A stretch of DNA of 64,000 bases, from positions 124,001-188,000 of the forward strand of contig CAJTGJ010000003.1 of NCBI GenBank assembly GCA_910575695.1, read 5' to 3'. Under the pieces are notes generated by a model. That model saw only the letters and a program-made list of their open reading frames with translations. It was not told where the DNA came from and made no database searches. Of the stretch, positions 26,523 to 34,787 are shown piece by piece. Each line of letters begins with the position of its first letter. Within the stretch, counting starts at the first letter, position 1. Position numbers and translations under genes: made by a program. The DNA is from Oscillospiraceae bacterium. Its GTDB lineage: Bacteria; Bacillota; Clostridia; Oscillospirales; Oscillospiraceae.

Positions 26523-27971
26523 ATGAATTTGACGGAACAATTCATTCTCCTCCAGGCGCCCAACCCCGCCGCGGCGGAAAACGGACGGAAGCTGTCGAAA
26601 AAAGGCAGCTTTTCCGCCCACAAGCGGACGGAGGACGGCGCTCTGTACTGGGCGGAGTGCGCGGGCAGCGGCAAGAACCCTTACCGGGTGTCCATCGACT
26701 TCACCAACCAGGACGCGCCCACCTGCCGGTGCTCCTGCCCCAGCAGGCAGTTCCCCTGCAAGCACGCCCTGGGGCTGATGTTCGAGATGCTGGCGGCAAA
26801 GCCCTTTGAGACGGCGGAGATGCCCCAGGACATCGCGGAGAAGCGGGCCAGGCAGGCCGCTCGGGCGGCAAAGAAAGCGGCTGGAGACGGCGGGGACAAG
26901 CCCGCCAAGCCCAAAAAGCCCAACGCTGCCGCCCGGAAGAAAAAGCTGGCGAAACAGCTGGAGGGCCTGGACATGGCGGAGCGGATGGTCAACGACCTGC
27001 TTACCTCCGGCCTGGGCACCCTGGCGGGCAGCTCGGCCCAGACCTTCGACAAGCTGGCGAAGGATCTGGGGAGCTGCTACCTCACCGGGCCCCAGACCGC
27101 GTTCACCCGCATCGCCCTGACGGTGCGCACGGTGCAGAAGAACCCGGAGCAGGCGGACGCGGCCTATGCCGAGGCCCTGCGCCTGCTGGTGGCCCTGCGC
27201 TCCACCATTAAAAAAGGCCGGGTGTTTTTGGAGGGCAAGCTGGAGGCCGGGGACTATTCCGCCGAGGATTCCGCCCTGTTCGAGGCCCTGGGCGGTGTTT
27301 GGAAGCTGGAGGAATTGCAGGCCGTCGGCGCGGTCAAAGAAAACGCCCGGCTGGCCCAGCTCTCCTTCGACGTGTCCCTGGACGACGCCAGGAGGGAGTA
27401 CGTGGAGCGGGGCTGGTGGATTGACATCGACAGCGGGGAGCTCTGGCAGACGCTGAACCTGCGGCCCCTGAAGGCGCTGAAGCACGTGAAGGGGGACGAC
27501 AGCCGGTTCGGCCTGCTGGAGATTCCGGCGCTGTACATATACCCTGGGGAGGGCGACCGCCGGGTGCGGTGGGACAGCGCCTCCACCCGGCCCCTGACGG
27601 CCCCGGAGCACGCGGGCCTGCCCAGGCTGGCCCAACCGGATTTGACGGCGGCGGTGAAGCTGGTGAAGGGGAAGATCAAGAATACCCTGGCCCCCAAGTT
27701 CCTGGCGGTGCTTCTCCCTGTGGGGAGAATCGGCAGGGTCGGGGACGAGTACACACTGGAGGATCCCCAGGGAGGCCGCATCGCCCTGCGCGACCGCCCC
27801 GAGGACGGCCCCGGCCACGCCTGTGTGGAGCGGCTGGGGATGCTGCCCCGGGAAATCCCGGCGGGAAGCGCCCTGTTCGGGCTGATGTTCTACGACGGGC
27901 GGGACAAGGCCCTGTGCCTGCATCCCTACAGCGTCATAACGCCGGATGAGATCCTCCGGCTACAATATTGA
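26523..27971 (+). CDS. SWIM zinc-finger domain protein
   Basis: 482 residues. Near residues 67-83 lies CRCSCPSRQFPCKHALGL, a full CxC...CxH SWIM zinc finger, preceded by a beta-rich entry (YRVSIDFTNQDAPT). A Lys/Ala-rich linker and a helical to mixed C-terminus follow, unassigned. SWIM fingers bind DNA or proteins. AAAGGAG precedes ATG 26523. First of six closely packed genes (14 bases before the next). In other bacteria SWIM proteins of this type are found beside the same HEAT, MoxR, DUF5682 and VWA partners (from memory), which supports a joint function. Confidence 0.85.
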   Translation: MNLTEQFILLQAPNPAAAENGRKLSKKGSFSAHKRTEDGALYWAECAGSGKNPYRVSIDFTNQDAPTCRCSCPSRQFPCKHALGLMFEMLAAKPFETAEMPQDIAEKRARQAARAAKKAAGDGGDKPAKPKKPNAAARKKKLAKQLEGLDMAERMVNDLLTSGLGTLAGSSAQTFDKLAKDLGSCYLTGPQTAFTRIALTVRTVQKNPEQADAAYAEALRLLVALRSTIKKGRVFLEGKLEAGDYSAEDSALFEALGGVWKLEELQAVGAVKENARLAQLSFDVSLDDARREYVERGWWIDIDSGELWQTLNLRPLKALKHVKGDDSRFGLLEIPALYIYPGEGDRRVRWDSASTRPLTAPEHAGLPRLAQPDLTAAVKLVKGKIKNTLAPKFLAVLLPVGRIGRVGDEYTLEDPQGGRIALRDRPEDGPGHACVERLGMLPREIPAGSALFGLMFYDGRDKALCLHPYSVITPDEILRLQY

Positions 27972-27984
27972 GGAGGTGGGGGTC

Positions 27985-29898
27985 ATGAATTTACAGCCTC
28001 TTTATGATGTAAAAACCCGGCTGGAATACGCCGCCATCGCGGGGGTGTCCCTGCTGGGGGAGGATTTCCGGCTCCAGCGGGGGCTGGAGGCCATGAAGCC
28101 CCTGGCGGCGGCAAGCCCGGTATTGGGCAAGATCAATGGCGGGCTTGCCAAGCTGCTGGCCGCGCCCCCGGAGCAGCGCCCCGGTCTTCTGCTGGACGTG
28201 CTGGCGCTGGTGGACGCGGTGGCCTACACCCAGGCCCGGACCGGGGTGGACGGGGAGCTGGAGCCCCTTCCCGTGGGCGGCGGGACATACCGCCAGATCT
28301 CCTATGGGCAGATCAGCCCTCTGCTCACCGCCCTGACCACCACCGGAGGCGGGCGGATGGAGATCATCCAGTCCGCCTGGGACAGCCATCCCGAATTTTT
28401 TGAGGATTACCGGGTGCTGCCCGCCGTAGTGGCGGGTTTGGGGGACGGCTACGGCGAGCTTGCCGAGCTGAACGCCAGGCTGCTGAAGCAGCTGGGGCCG
28501 TCCGTGCTTCCGGCGCTGAAGCAGGGCTTCGACCCCGCCGGGAAGAAGGAGATGGCCCGCCGGGTGGAGGTCATTGCCGCCCTGGAGGGGGAAAAGGCCA
28601 TGCCCTGGCTCCGGGAGGTGCTGCCCGCCGCCAAGAAGGACGTGCGTGCCGCCGTCATCACCGCTCTGGGCGGGGACGGGGGGAATACCGCCCTGCTCCT
28701 TGACCTGGCCAAGTCCGAGCGGGGGGCCAACCGGGACGCGGCTCTGGAGGCCCTGGCAAAGCAGGACGGCCCCGAAGTCCGGGCCTTCTGGGAACAGGAG
28801 CTGGCGGAGCACAGCCAGTCGGTGAAGTTCCTGGAGCCCTCCAGCGCGGACTGGGCCGTCGAGCTGGTGGCCGGCGGACTGCGGCAGCGGCTGGAGAAAT
28901 TTCTGGACGGCGGGAAGTGCCCCAGGTACGAGGAGGGCACGGACATCACGACCTGGTGCTGGGCCATCGGCAAAAAGGATTCCCCCGTGATGCTGGACTT
29001 CTGGCGCTGGGCGGACAGCCGTATGGAGGAGATCGACGAGATCAGGAACGAAAAGGACAACTCGTATTTCTTCGGGGTAAAGCTCACCGACCATCTGCGG
29101 GACGTCATGCTCCACACCGGTCCCGGCCCCCTGCGGGACTACTGCCTGACCCTGTTCGACCGCCGCCCGGAGATGACCCGGTATCTGCATATCAGCTTCC
29201 AGGCCGCGCTGCTCTCCCTGCCTGCGGCGGAGGTCTATGAGAAGTACTCCCCCTATATCATCACCATCAGGCCCCTGCTGGACAGGGAGCGCAAGGAGAC
29301 GCTGAACAACGTCCTTCTGCGGGCCCTGGGCGAGGTGTATTGGAACCGTGCGCAGAACCGCCACGTGATCGTCCGGGGACAGGCCGTCGCCGAGCCCCTG
29401 GACCCCCGGTGGGTCAAGCGGCTGACCCGCGCGTCCTGCAAGCCCAATATGGGGCGGTACTGCCCCTTTGGCGGCGTGGACGAGGTGAACAGGTTTGACA
29501 AGGCCCTGATGGAGCTGGCCAACCCCGGCGACCCGGAGCAGTGCGCCCAGATCATCCCCTATCTGCGCAAGCGCATGGCGGAGGCCGGGGGCTGGAACAG
29601 CCTCAGCCGCTATCTGCTGCAATTCGGCGGCAGCCCCAAGGGTGTGCTGGGCGAAGCCATGAAGAAGGGCAAGCCGGTGTACGTTTATTACGTCTGGGAT
29701 CTGCTCAACGAGGCGTCCAAGGTCCTGCCCGCCGGGGAGGTGGCGGAGCTGTGCCGGGAGGTGCTGGACGCCAAATGGATCCGGTCCCAGGGCCGGGAAG
29801 CGGGCATGGCGGAGCTGGCCCTGCCCTGGACAATCGAACAGCTCAAGGCCGGGAAGCCCTTCCCGGAGTGGGACGAGTGGAACAAAATGCGGCCTTAA
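27985..29898 (+). CDS. HEAT-repeat protein of the MoxR/VWA operon
   Basis: 637 residues, soluble, nearly all alpha-helical. Several paired-helix units (for example LPALKQGFDPAGKKEMARRV, GEKAMPWLREVLPAAKKDVR and NTALLLDLAKSERGANRDAA) are HEAT-like repeats in the region 150-290, giving a scaffold shape. The rest is helical and unassigned. GAGGAGGTGGGGGTC stands before ATG 27985. Likely a scaffold or substrate adaptor for the complex formed with the SWIM, MoxR, DUF5682 and VWA products. No catalytic motif seen. Confidence 0.75.
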   Translation: MNLQPLYDVKTRLEYAAIAGVSLLGEDFRLQRGLEAMKPLAAASPVLGKINGGLAKLLAAPPEQRPGLLLDVLALVDAVAYTQARTGVDGELEPLPVGGGTYRQISYGQISPLLTALTTTGGGRMEIIQSAWDSHPEFFEDYRVLPAVVAGLGDGYGELAELNARLLKQLGPSVLPALKQGFDPAGKKEMARRVEVIAALEGEKAMPWLREVLPAAKKDVRAAVITALGGDGGNTALLLDLAKSERGANRDAALEALAKQDGPEVRAFWEQELAEHSQSVKFLEPSSADWAVELVAGGLRQRLEKFLDGGKCPRYEEGTDITTWCWAIGKKDSPVMLDFWRWADSRMEEIDEIRNEKDNSYFFGVKLTDHLRDVMLHTGPGPLRDYCLTLFDRRPEMTRYLHISFQAALLSLPAAEVYEKYSPYIITIRPLLDRERKETLNNVLLRALGEVYWNRAQNRHVIVRGQAVAEPLDPRWVKRLTRASCKPNMGRYCPFGGVDEVNRFDKALMELANPGDPEQCAQIIPYLRKRMAEAGGWNSLSRYLLQFGGSPKGVLGEAMKKGKPVYVYYVWDLLNEASKVLPAGEVAELCREVLDAKWIRSQGREAGMAELALPWTIEQLKAGKPFPEWDEWNKMRP

Positions 29899-29913
29899 TG
29901 GGAGGAAACGAAA

Positions 29914-31005
29914 ATGGCAGACAAAAACGTACAGCGCCTTCCGGCGGAGGAGCTTTACCAGCGGGAGCTGGACGCGCTGATTTCGGCGGAGGCGGAGCCT
30001 GTCCCCACGGGCTGGCGGATGTCCCCCCGGTCGGTGCTGGCCTACCTGACGGGGAACGCCAAGGTCAAAGGGGTGGAGATCACCCCGAAATACATGGGAA
30101 ACAAGCGGCTGGTGGAGATCGCCATCGCCACGCTGGTCACCGACCGGGCCCTGCTGCTCATCGGGGAGCCTGGAACGGCAAAGTCCTGGCTGTCTGAGCA
30201 TCTGGCCGCCGCCGTCAACGGGGACTCCACCAAGGTGGTGCAGGGCACGGCGGGCACCACCGAGGAGCACATCCGCTATTCCTGGAACTACGCCATGCTC
30301 ATCGCCAAGGGGCCGTGCCCCGAGGCCATGGTGAAAAGCCCGGTGTACCGGGCCATGGAGACCGGCTCCATCGCCCGTGTCGAAGAAATTTCCCGCTGCG
30401 CCAGCGAGGTGCAGGACGCGCTCATCTCCATTCTGTCGGAGAAGCGGCTCAGCGTCCCCGAGCTGGGGCTGGAGGCGCCCGCCGCCAAGGGTTTCTCCGT
30501 CATCGCCACAGCGAACACCCGGGATAAGGGCGTCAACGATATGTCGGCGGCGCTGAAGCGGCGGTTCAATATCGTGGTCCTGCCCACCCCGTCCGATATG
30601 GAAACGGAAATGGACATCGTGCGCACCCGGGTGGCCCAGCTCTCCAGTGGTCTGGACCTGAACGCCCGCCAGCCCGACGAGGGTACGGTGGAAAAGGTGG
30701 TCACCATCTTCCGGGAGCTGCGGGCCGGGGCCACGCTGGACGGCAGGCAGAAGCTGAAAACCACCTCCGGGGTGCTGTCCACCGCCGAGGCCATTTCGCT
30801 CCTGGCCAACTCCATGGCGCTGGCCGGGAGCTTCGGGGACGGACGGGTGTCCGACGGCGATTTAGCCGCCGCCCTTCAGGGGGCCGTGGTGAAGGACGAG
30901 GACAACGACAAGGTCACGTGGAAGGAATACCTGGAAAACGTGATGAAGAAGCGGGGGCATGAGTGGCTGTCCCTGTACCGCGCCTGCCGGGAGCTGAACG
31001 GGTAA
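29914..31005 (+). CDS. MoxR-family AAA+ ATPase
   Basis: 363 residues. Walker A GEPGTAKS (near residue 75), Walker B-like IARVEEIS in which the usual Asp-Glu is Glu-Glu, sensor 1 VIATANTRDKGVND, arginine finger region ALKRRF, and a C-terminal helical lid. MoxR ATPases act with VWA proteins as chaperones that insert metals or activate partner enzymes (NorQ-NorD, CbbQ-CbbO, the magnesium and cobalt chelatases). The VWA partner is two genes downstream. ATG 29914 follows GGGAGGAAACG; its stop TAA shares its last A with the ATG of the DUF5682 gene. Confidence 0.92.
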   Translation: MADKNVQRLPAEELYQRELDALISAEAEPVPTGWRMSPRSVLAYLTGNAKVKGVEITPKYMGNKRLVEIAIATLVTDRALLLIGEPGTAKSWLSEHLAAAVNGDSTKVVQGTAGTTEEHIRYSWNYAMLIAKGPCPEAMVKSPVYRAMETGSIARVEEISRCASEVQDALISILSEKRLSVPELGLEAPAAKGFSVIATANTRDKGVNDMSAALKRRFNIVVLPTPSDMETEMDIVRTRVAQLSSGLDLNARQPDEGTVEKVVTIFRELRAGATLDGRQKLKTTSGVLSTAEAISLLANSMALAGSFGDGRVSDGDLAAALQGAVVKDEDNDKVTWKEYLENVMKKRGHEWLSLYRACRELNG

Positions 31006-33305
31006 TGGGTGCGCCGACACTGTTTGGCATCCGCCACCTGTCCCCGGCGGCGGCGTACCACCTGCGCCGGGCGCTGGACAAGGCCCGGCCCGGCCTGGTG
31101 CTGGTGGAGGGCCCCAGCGATCTCAATGATCAGATGGAATGGCTTTGCCATCCTGAGACGCAGTTCCCCGCGGCCATCATGGCCTACACCAGGGAAGCTC
31201 CGGTGCGAACGATTTTGTACCCCTTTGCCGTCTATTCCCCGGAAATCCAGGCCATTTTGTGGTCCAACGAGCACGGGATACCGTGCCGGTTCATGGATCT
31301 GCCCTCGTCGGTATTTCTGGGGATGAAACCCTGGTTTGCGCCCGTTCCCGAGGAAAATGAGGAAGGGGAGGGCGGAGCCGGGGAAGCGGCCCGGTCCGAG
31401 GAACCCGCCCAGACCACGGAGAGCGTCTACCGCCGCCTGGAAACCCTGACCGGGGAGGACCACGACACCTTCTGGGAGCGCACCTTTGAACAGCTGGACA
31501 GCGGGGCGTTCCAGACCGCCAACAACACCTTCGGGCGCCAGCTCCGGGCGGCATCGGCGGACGATGCCCGCCGCACGGCGGAAACCGTGGTGCGGGAGGC
31601 CTATATGAAGCGGGTGATCGCCCAGGCCGCGTCCGATGGCATTCCACCGGAAAAGATTTTCTGTGTATGCGGCTCCTTCCATGTGGCGGGGCTGGAGGAA
31701 AACCAGCCCATGACCGACGAGGAGGAAGCGGCCCTGCCCCGGGCGGATTCCTGCGTCACGCTGATGCCCTATTCGTACTACCGGCTGTCCTCCCGCTCCG
31801 GCTACGGGGCGGGGAACAGGGCCCCGGCCTACTTTGAACTGCTCTGGGACGCGCTGAACGGGGACGGCGTGGGCCAGACGGCATACCTGTACCTGACCCG
31901 TCTCGCCGCCGCCCACCGGAAGGCGGGGAACCTGGTGTCCTCCGCCGAGGTCATTGAGGCCGTGCGGCTGGCGGATACCCTGGCCGCCCTGCGGGGGAGC
32001 AGATACCCCGCCCTGTCCGACCTGCGGGACGCGTCCGTCACCACCATGGGCCACGGCAGCTTTTCCGAGCTGGCAATCGCGGCGGCGGACACGGAAATCG
32101 GCAGAAAAATCGGCTTTCTCCCCGAGGGCGTGGCCCGCACGTCGGTGCAGGAGGATTTTTACCGCCAGCTCAAGGCCCTGCGGCTGGAGAAGTACCGCAC
32201 GGCGGAGCTCCAGCGGCTCGACCTGGATCTGCGGGAAAAGCTGAACGTGAAGTCGGAGGCGGCGGCATCAGGCGATTTGCGGCGCTCCTTCTTCCTCCAC
32301 CGCCTGCGGGTGCTGGGGGTGCATTTCGCCGCCCTTCTGCCCTCCCGGCAGGACGGGGCCAACTGGGGCGAATATTGGGAACTGCGCTGGACGCCGGAGG
32401 CGGAGATCGAGATCGTGGAATCCGCCCTGATGGGGGAGACCATCGAGGGCGCGGCGGCGTTCGCCCTGAAGGAGCGGGCGGACAGCAGCGCGTCCATCGC
32501 CGAAGCCGCCGCTATCTTCCAGGACGCGTTTTTATGCGGTATGCCCGCCGCCGCGGCCCACGCGCTGGCTGTTTTCCAGGGCCTTTCGGTGGATTCCGCC
32601 GCCATTTCGGAGGTGGCGGAGACCGCCTCCCGGCTGTCGCTGGTGGTGCGGTACGGCGATCTGCGGCGGTTTGACCCGGCCCCGGTTATCCCGCTGATCC
32701 AGCAGCTTTACCTGCGGGCCTGTCTGACGCTGTCCGGGGCCTGCGTGTGCGACTTGAAAGCCGCCCCGGAAGTGTGCCGGGCCATGGACCTGCTCAACGT
32801 CCTCCAGCTCAATCACGACTTCCTGGACGAAACGCGGTGGGTGGATCTGCTGGCGGATATCTCCGACCGGGACGACCTGAACACCCGCTGCTCGGGCTTC
32901 GCCATGGCCATCCTGCTGGAGCGGGGAAAGGCGGACGAGGCCCTGCTGTCCCGGGAGGTGGCCCGGCGGCTGTCCCCCGGGGTGCCCGCGGACCTGGGCG
33001 CAGGCTGGTTCGAGGGGCTGGCGGGGAAGAACCGCTATGCCCTCATTGCCCGTTTGTCCCTGTGGCGGCAGCTGGACGACTACCTCAGCGGCCTGGACGA
33101 CGAGACCTTCCGTCGGGCGCTGGTGTTCCTGCGGCGGGCCTTCGCGGATTTTTCCCCCGGCGAGAAAAACGACATCGCGGAAAACCTGGGGGAAATCTGG
33201 GGCGTCACGCCTCAGCAGGCCGCAGAGGTCCTGATGAACGACCTGACCGGGCCGGAGCAGGCGGTATTGGAGGGCCTGGACGAGTTCGATTTTGATGACA
33301 TTTAG
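31005..33305 (+). CDS. DUF5682 family protein, TraB/Tiki-like motifs
   Basis: 766 residues, soluble. The N-terminus reads FGIRHLSPAAAYHLRRALD and then RPGLVLVEGP, which closely follows the pattern G-x-x-H-x-S...P-D-x-V-x-x-E of the TraB/PrgY/Tiki/ChaN-like superfamily. H11 lies in GIRH (8-11), E35 in LVLVEGP, and a second GxxH, GSFH (223-226), comes in IFCVCGSFHVAGL, the place where TraB proteins have VGAGHxxGI. Tiki proteins are metal-dependent proteases with just these two GxxH motifs. So this may be the enzyme that the MoxR-VWA pair serves, an inference. The C-terminal 450 residues are helical and unassigned. One-base overlap with the ATPase stop. Confidence 0.78.
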   Translation: MGAPTLFGIRHLSPAAAYHLRRALDKARPGLVLVEGPSDLNDQMEWLCHPETQFPAAIMAYTREAPVRTILYPFAVYSPEIQAILWSNEHGIPCRFMDLPSSVFLGMKPWFAPVPEENEEGEGGAGEAARSEEPAQTTESVYRRLETLTGEDHDTFWERTFEQLDSGAFQTANNTFGRQLRAASADDARRTAETVVREAYMKRVIAQAASDGIPPEKIFCVCGSFHVAGLEENQPMTDEEEAALPRADSCVTLMPYSYYRLSSRSGYGAGNRAPAYFELLWDALNGDGVGQTAYLYLTRLAAAHRKAGNLVSSAEVIEAVRLADTLAALRGSRYPALSDLRDASVTTMGHGSFSELAIAAADTEIGRKIGFLPEGVARTSVQEDFYRQLKALRLEKYRTAELQRLDLDLREKLNVKSEAAASGDLRRSFFLHRLRVLGVHFAALLPSRQDGANWGEYWELRWTPEAEIEIVESALMGETIEGAAAFALKERADSSASIAEAAAIFQDAFLCGMPAAAAHALAVFQGLSVDSAAISEVAETASRLSLVVRYGDLRRFDPAPVIPLIQQLYLRACLTLSGACVCDLKAAPEVCRAMDLLNVLQLNHDFLDETRWVDLLADISDRDDLNTRCSGFAMAILLERGKADEALLSREVARRLSPGVPADLGAGWFEGLAGKNRYALIARLSLWRQLDDYLSGLDDETFRRALVFLRRAFADFSPGEKNDIAENLGEIWGVTPQQAAEVLMNDLTGPEQAVLEGLDEFDFDDI

Positions 33306-33317
33306 GAGGTGCGCGTC

Positions 33318-34493
33318 ATGGCGCAATCCGAACAACTATCCCGGTGGCGGCTGATCCTCGGCTCGGAGACGGAGGAATCCTTTGCCAACATGGGCGGCGG
33401 CGGGCTGTCCCAGGACGAGCTTTTGATGGACGGGGCGCTGGCCGCCATCTACGGCGGACCCGGCGAGGGATTCGACGGCGGGCAGAGAGCCGCCGGCGGG
33501 GCCGGACGGGGGCCGTCCTCCCCGGTAATCTCCAAATGGCTGGGGGATTTGCGCTCCCTGTTCGACCCGGAGATCGTGGCGGTGGTGCAGAACGACGCCA
33601 TCGAGCGCAAGGGGCTGAAGCAGCTCCTGCTGGAGCCGGAACTGCTGGAGGGGCTGGAGCCGGATTTGAACCTGGCGTCCACCCTGCTGATGCTCAAGGA
33701 CCAGATCCCCAAAAAATCCAAGGAATCCGCCCGGAAGTTCATCCGCAAAATTGTGGAGGAGATCAATAAGATGCTGGAAAACGACGTGCGGCGGGCGGTG
33801 ACGGCGGCGCTGAACCGCCGGGCCCACTCGCCTCTGCCGTCGGCCAGCGCCATTGATTTTCCATATACTATCCGGCGGAATCTGCAAAATTATAACCCGG
33901 AGCTGAAGGCCGTCATCCCGGAACGGGTGTTTTTCTTCGACCGCTCCAGCAAAATCAACCGCTGGCACATTATCCTGGACATCGACCAGAGCGGTTCCAT
34001 GGGGCAGTCCATCATCTATTCCTCGGTGCTGTCCTGCGTTCTGGCGTCCATGTCGGCGGTGAAAACCAGCGTGGTGGCTTTCGACACCCAGATCATGGAC
34101 CTGACACCCCTGTGCGCCGACCCGGTGGACCTGCTGTTCGGCTTCCAGATGGGGGGCGGAACCGATATCGCCAAGTCCATCGCCTACTGCCAGGGATTGA
34201 TCGAGGCGCCCGCCAAAACCATGTTCTTTCTGATCTCCGACCTCTGCGAGGGCGGAAACCGGGCGGCCCTTCTGCGCCGGGTGGAGGAGCTGAAAGCCGC
34301 CGGGGTGACGGTGGTGGTGCTGCTGGCCATCGCGGACGGCGGGAAGCCCTTCTACGACCCGGAGACCGCCCGGCGGATCGCCGCTATGGACATCCCCTGC
34401 TTTGCCTGCGCCCCGGAGCGTCTGCCGGAGCTGCTGGAGCGGTGCCTCAAGGGCCAGAGCCTGGACGGGCTGGCGGACCAGGGGAAAAAATAA
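33318..34493 (+). CDS. VWA domain protein
   Basis: 391 residues. The C-terminal half is a von Willebrand A domain with an intact metal-ion-dependent adhesion site: D223-Q-S225-G-S227 in ILDIDQSGSMGQS, Thr in QMGGGTDIAKS, and a distal Asp in FFLISDLCEGG. The N-terminal half is helical (RSLFDPEIVAVVQNDAIERK and so on), the usual MoxR-contact layout of CoxE/NorD-like proteins. AGGAGGTG precedes ATG 33318. With the MoxR ATPase two genes upstream it should form a chaperone or activator complex. Confidence 0.9.
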   Translation: MAQSEQLSRWRLILGSETEESFANMGGGGLSQDELLMDGALAAIYGGPGEGFDGGQRAAGGAGRGPSSPVISKWLGDLRSLFDPEIVAVVQNDAIERKGLKQLLLEPELLEGLEPDLNLASTLLMLKDQIPKKSKESARKFIRKIVEEINKMLENDVRRAVTAALNRRAHSPLPSASAIDFPYTIRRNLQNYNPELKAVIPERVFFFDRSSKINRWHIILDIDQSGSMGQSIIYSSVLSCVLASMSAVKTSVVAFDTQIMDLTPLCADPVDLLFGFQMGGGTDIAKSIAYCQGLIEAPAKTMFFLISDLCEGGNRAALLRRVEELKAAGVTVVVLLAIADGGKPFYDPETARRIAAMDIPCFACAPERLPELLERCLKGQSLDGLADQGKK

Positions 34494-34505
34494 GGGAGAT
34501 AAACC

Positions 34506-34712
34506 GTGTACATCGCAGGAAAGTATTGGGAACATTACATCGGCGACAGCCTGACGCTGGTGGAATACCTGGCCGGCAAAGGGACGGACGAGCGTTCACT
34601 CAGGGAGATTTTTGCCAGCTTTGGGCTGGATAAGCTGGAGGGCGGGGTCCGCCGCCCGGAGGAGGATATGCGGGAGCTGGCGGCGCTGCGGGAAGAGCTG
34701 TACGGCCTCTGA
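34506..34712 (+). CDS. small acidic protein of the MoxR/VWA operon
   Basis: 68 residues starting at GTG 34506 with AGGGAG upstream, twelve bases after the VWA gene and directly before the operon terminator. No family recognised; starts MYIAGKYWEHYIGDSLTLVE and is Glu-rich at the end. Its tight coupling and the terminator right behind suggest it is a real last member of the operon, perhaps an adaptor. Confidence 0.65.
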   Translation: MYIAGKYWEHYIGDSLTLVEYLAGKGTDERSLREIFASFGLDKLEGGVRRPEEDMRELAALREELYGL

Positions 34713-34721
34713 ACTGCGCGG

Positions 34722-34757
34722 AAACGGGCGGCGCTTTGCTGGCGCCGCCCGTTTTCT
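34722..34757 (+). terminator. terminator of the MoxR/VWA operon
   Basis: AAACGGGCGGCGC (34722-34734) pairs with GCGCCGCCCGTTT (34742-34754), then TTC. 13-bp stem, 10 bases after the last stop. Confidence 0.85.
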
Positions 34758-34787
34758 GCTGTTTGTTCGCTGATTTGTTCCCAGCAG

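Noticed and set aside
27991-30270. A 759-codon minus-strand frame
   Set aside because: Antisense to the HEAT-repeat gene and the start of the MoxR gene; no motif.
26523-34712. MoxR-VWA ternary conflict system with a VMAP-type adaptor
   Set aside because: MoxR and VWA are present, but no trypsin-like, CASPASE or other effector domain was seen, and the partners (SWIM, HEAT, DUF5682) differ. Kept as its own type.
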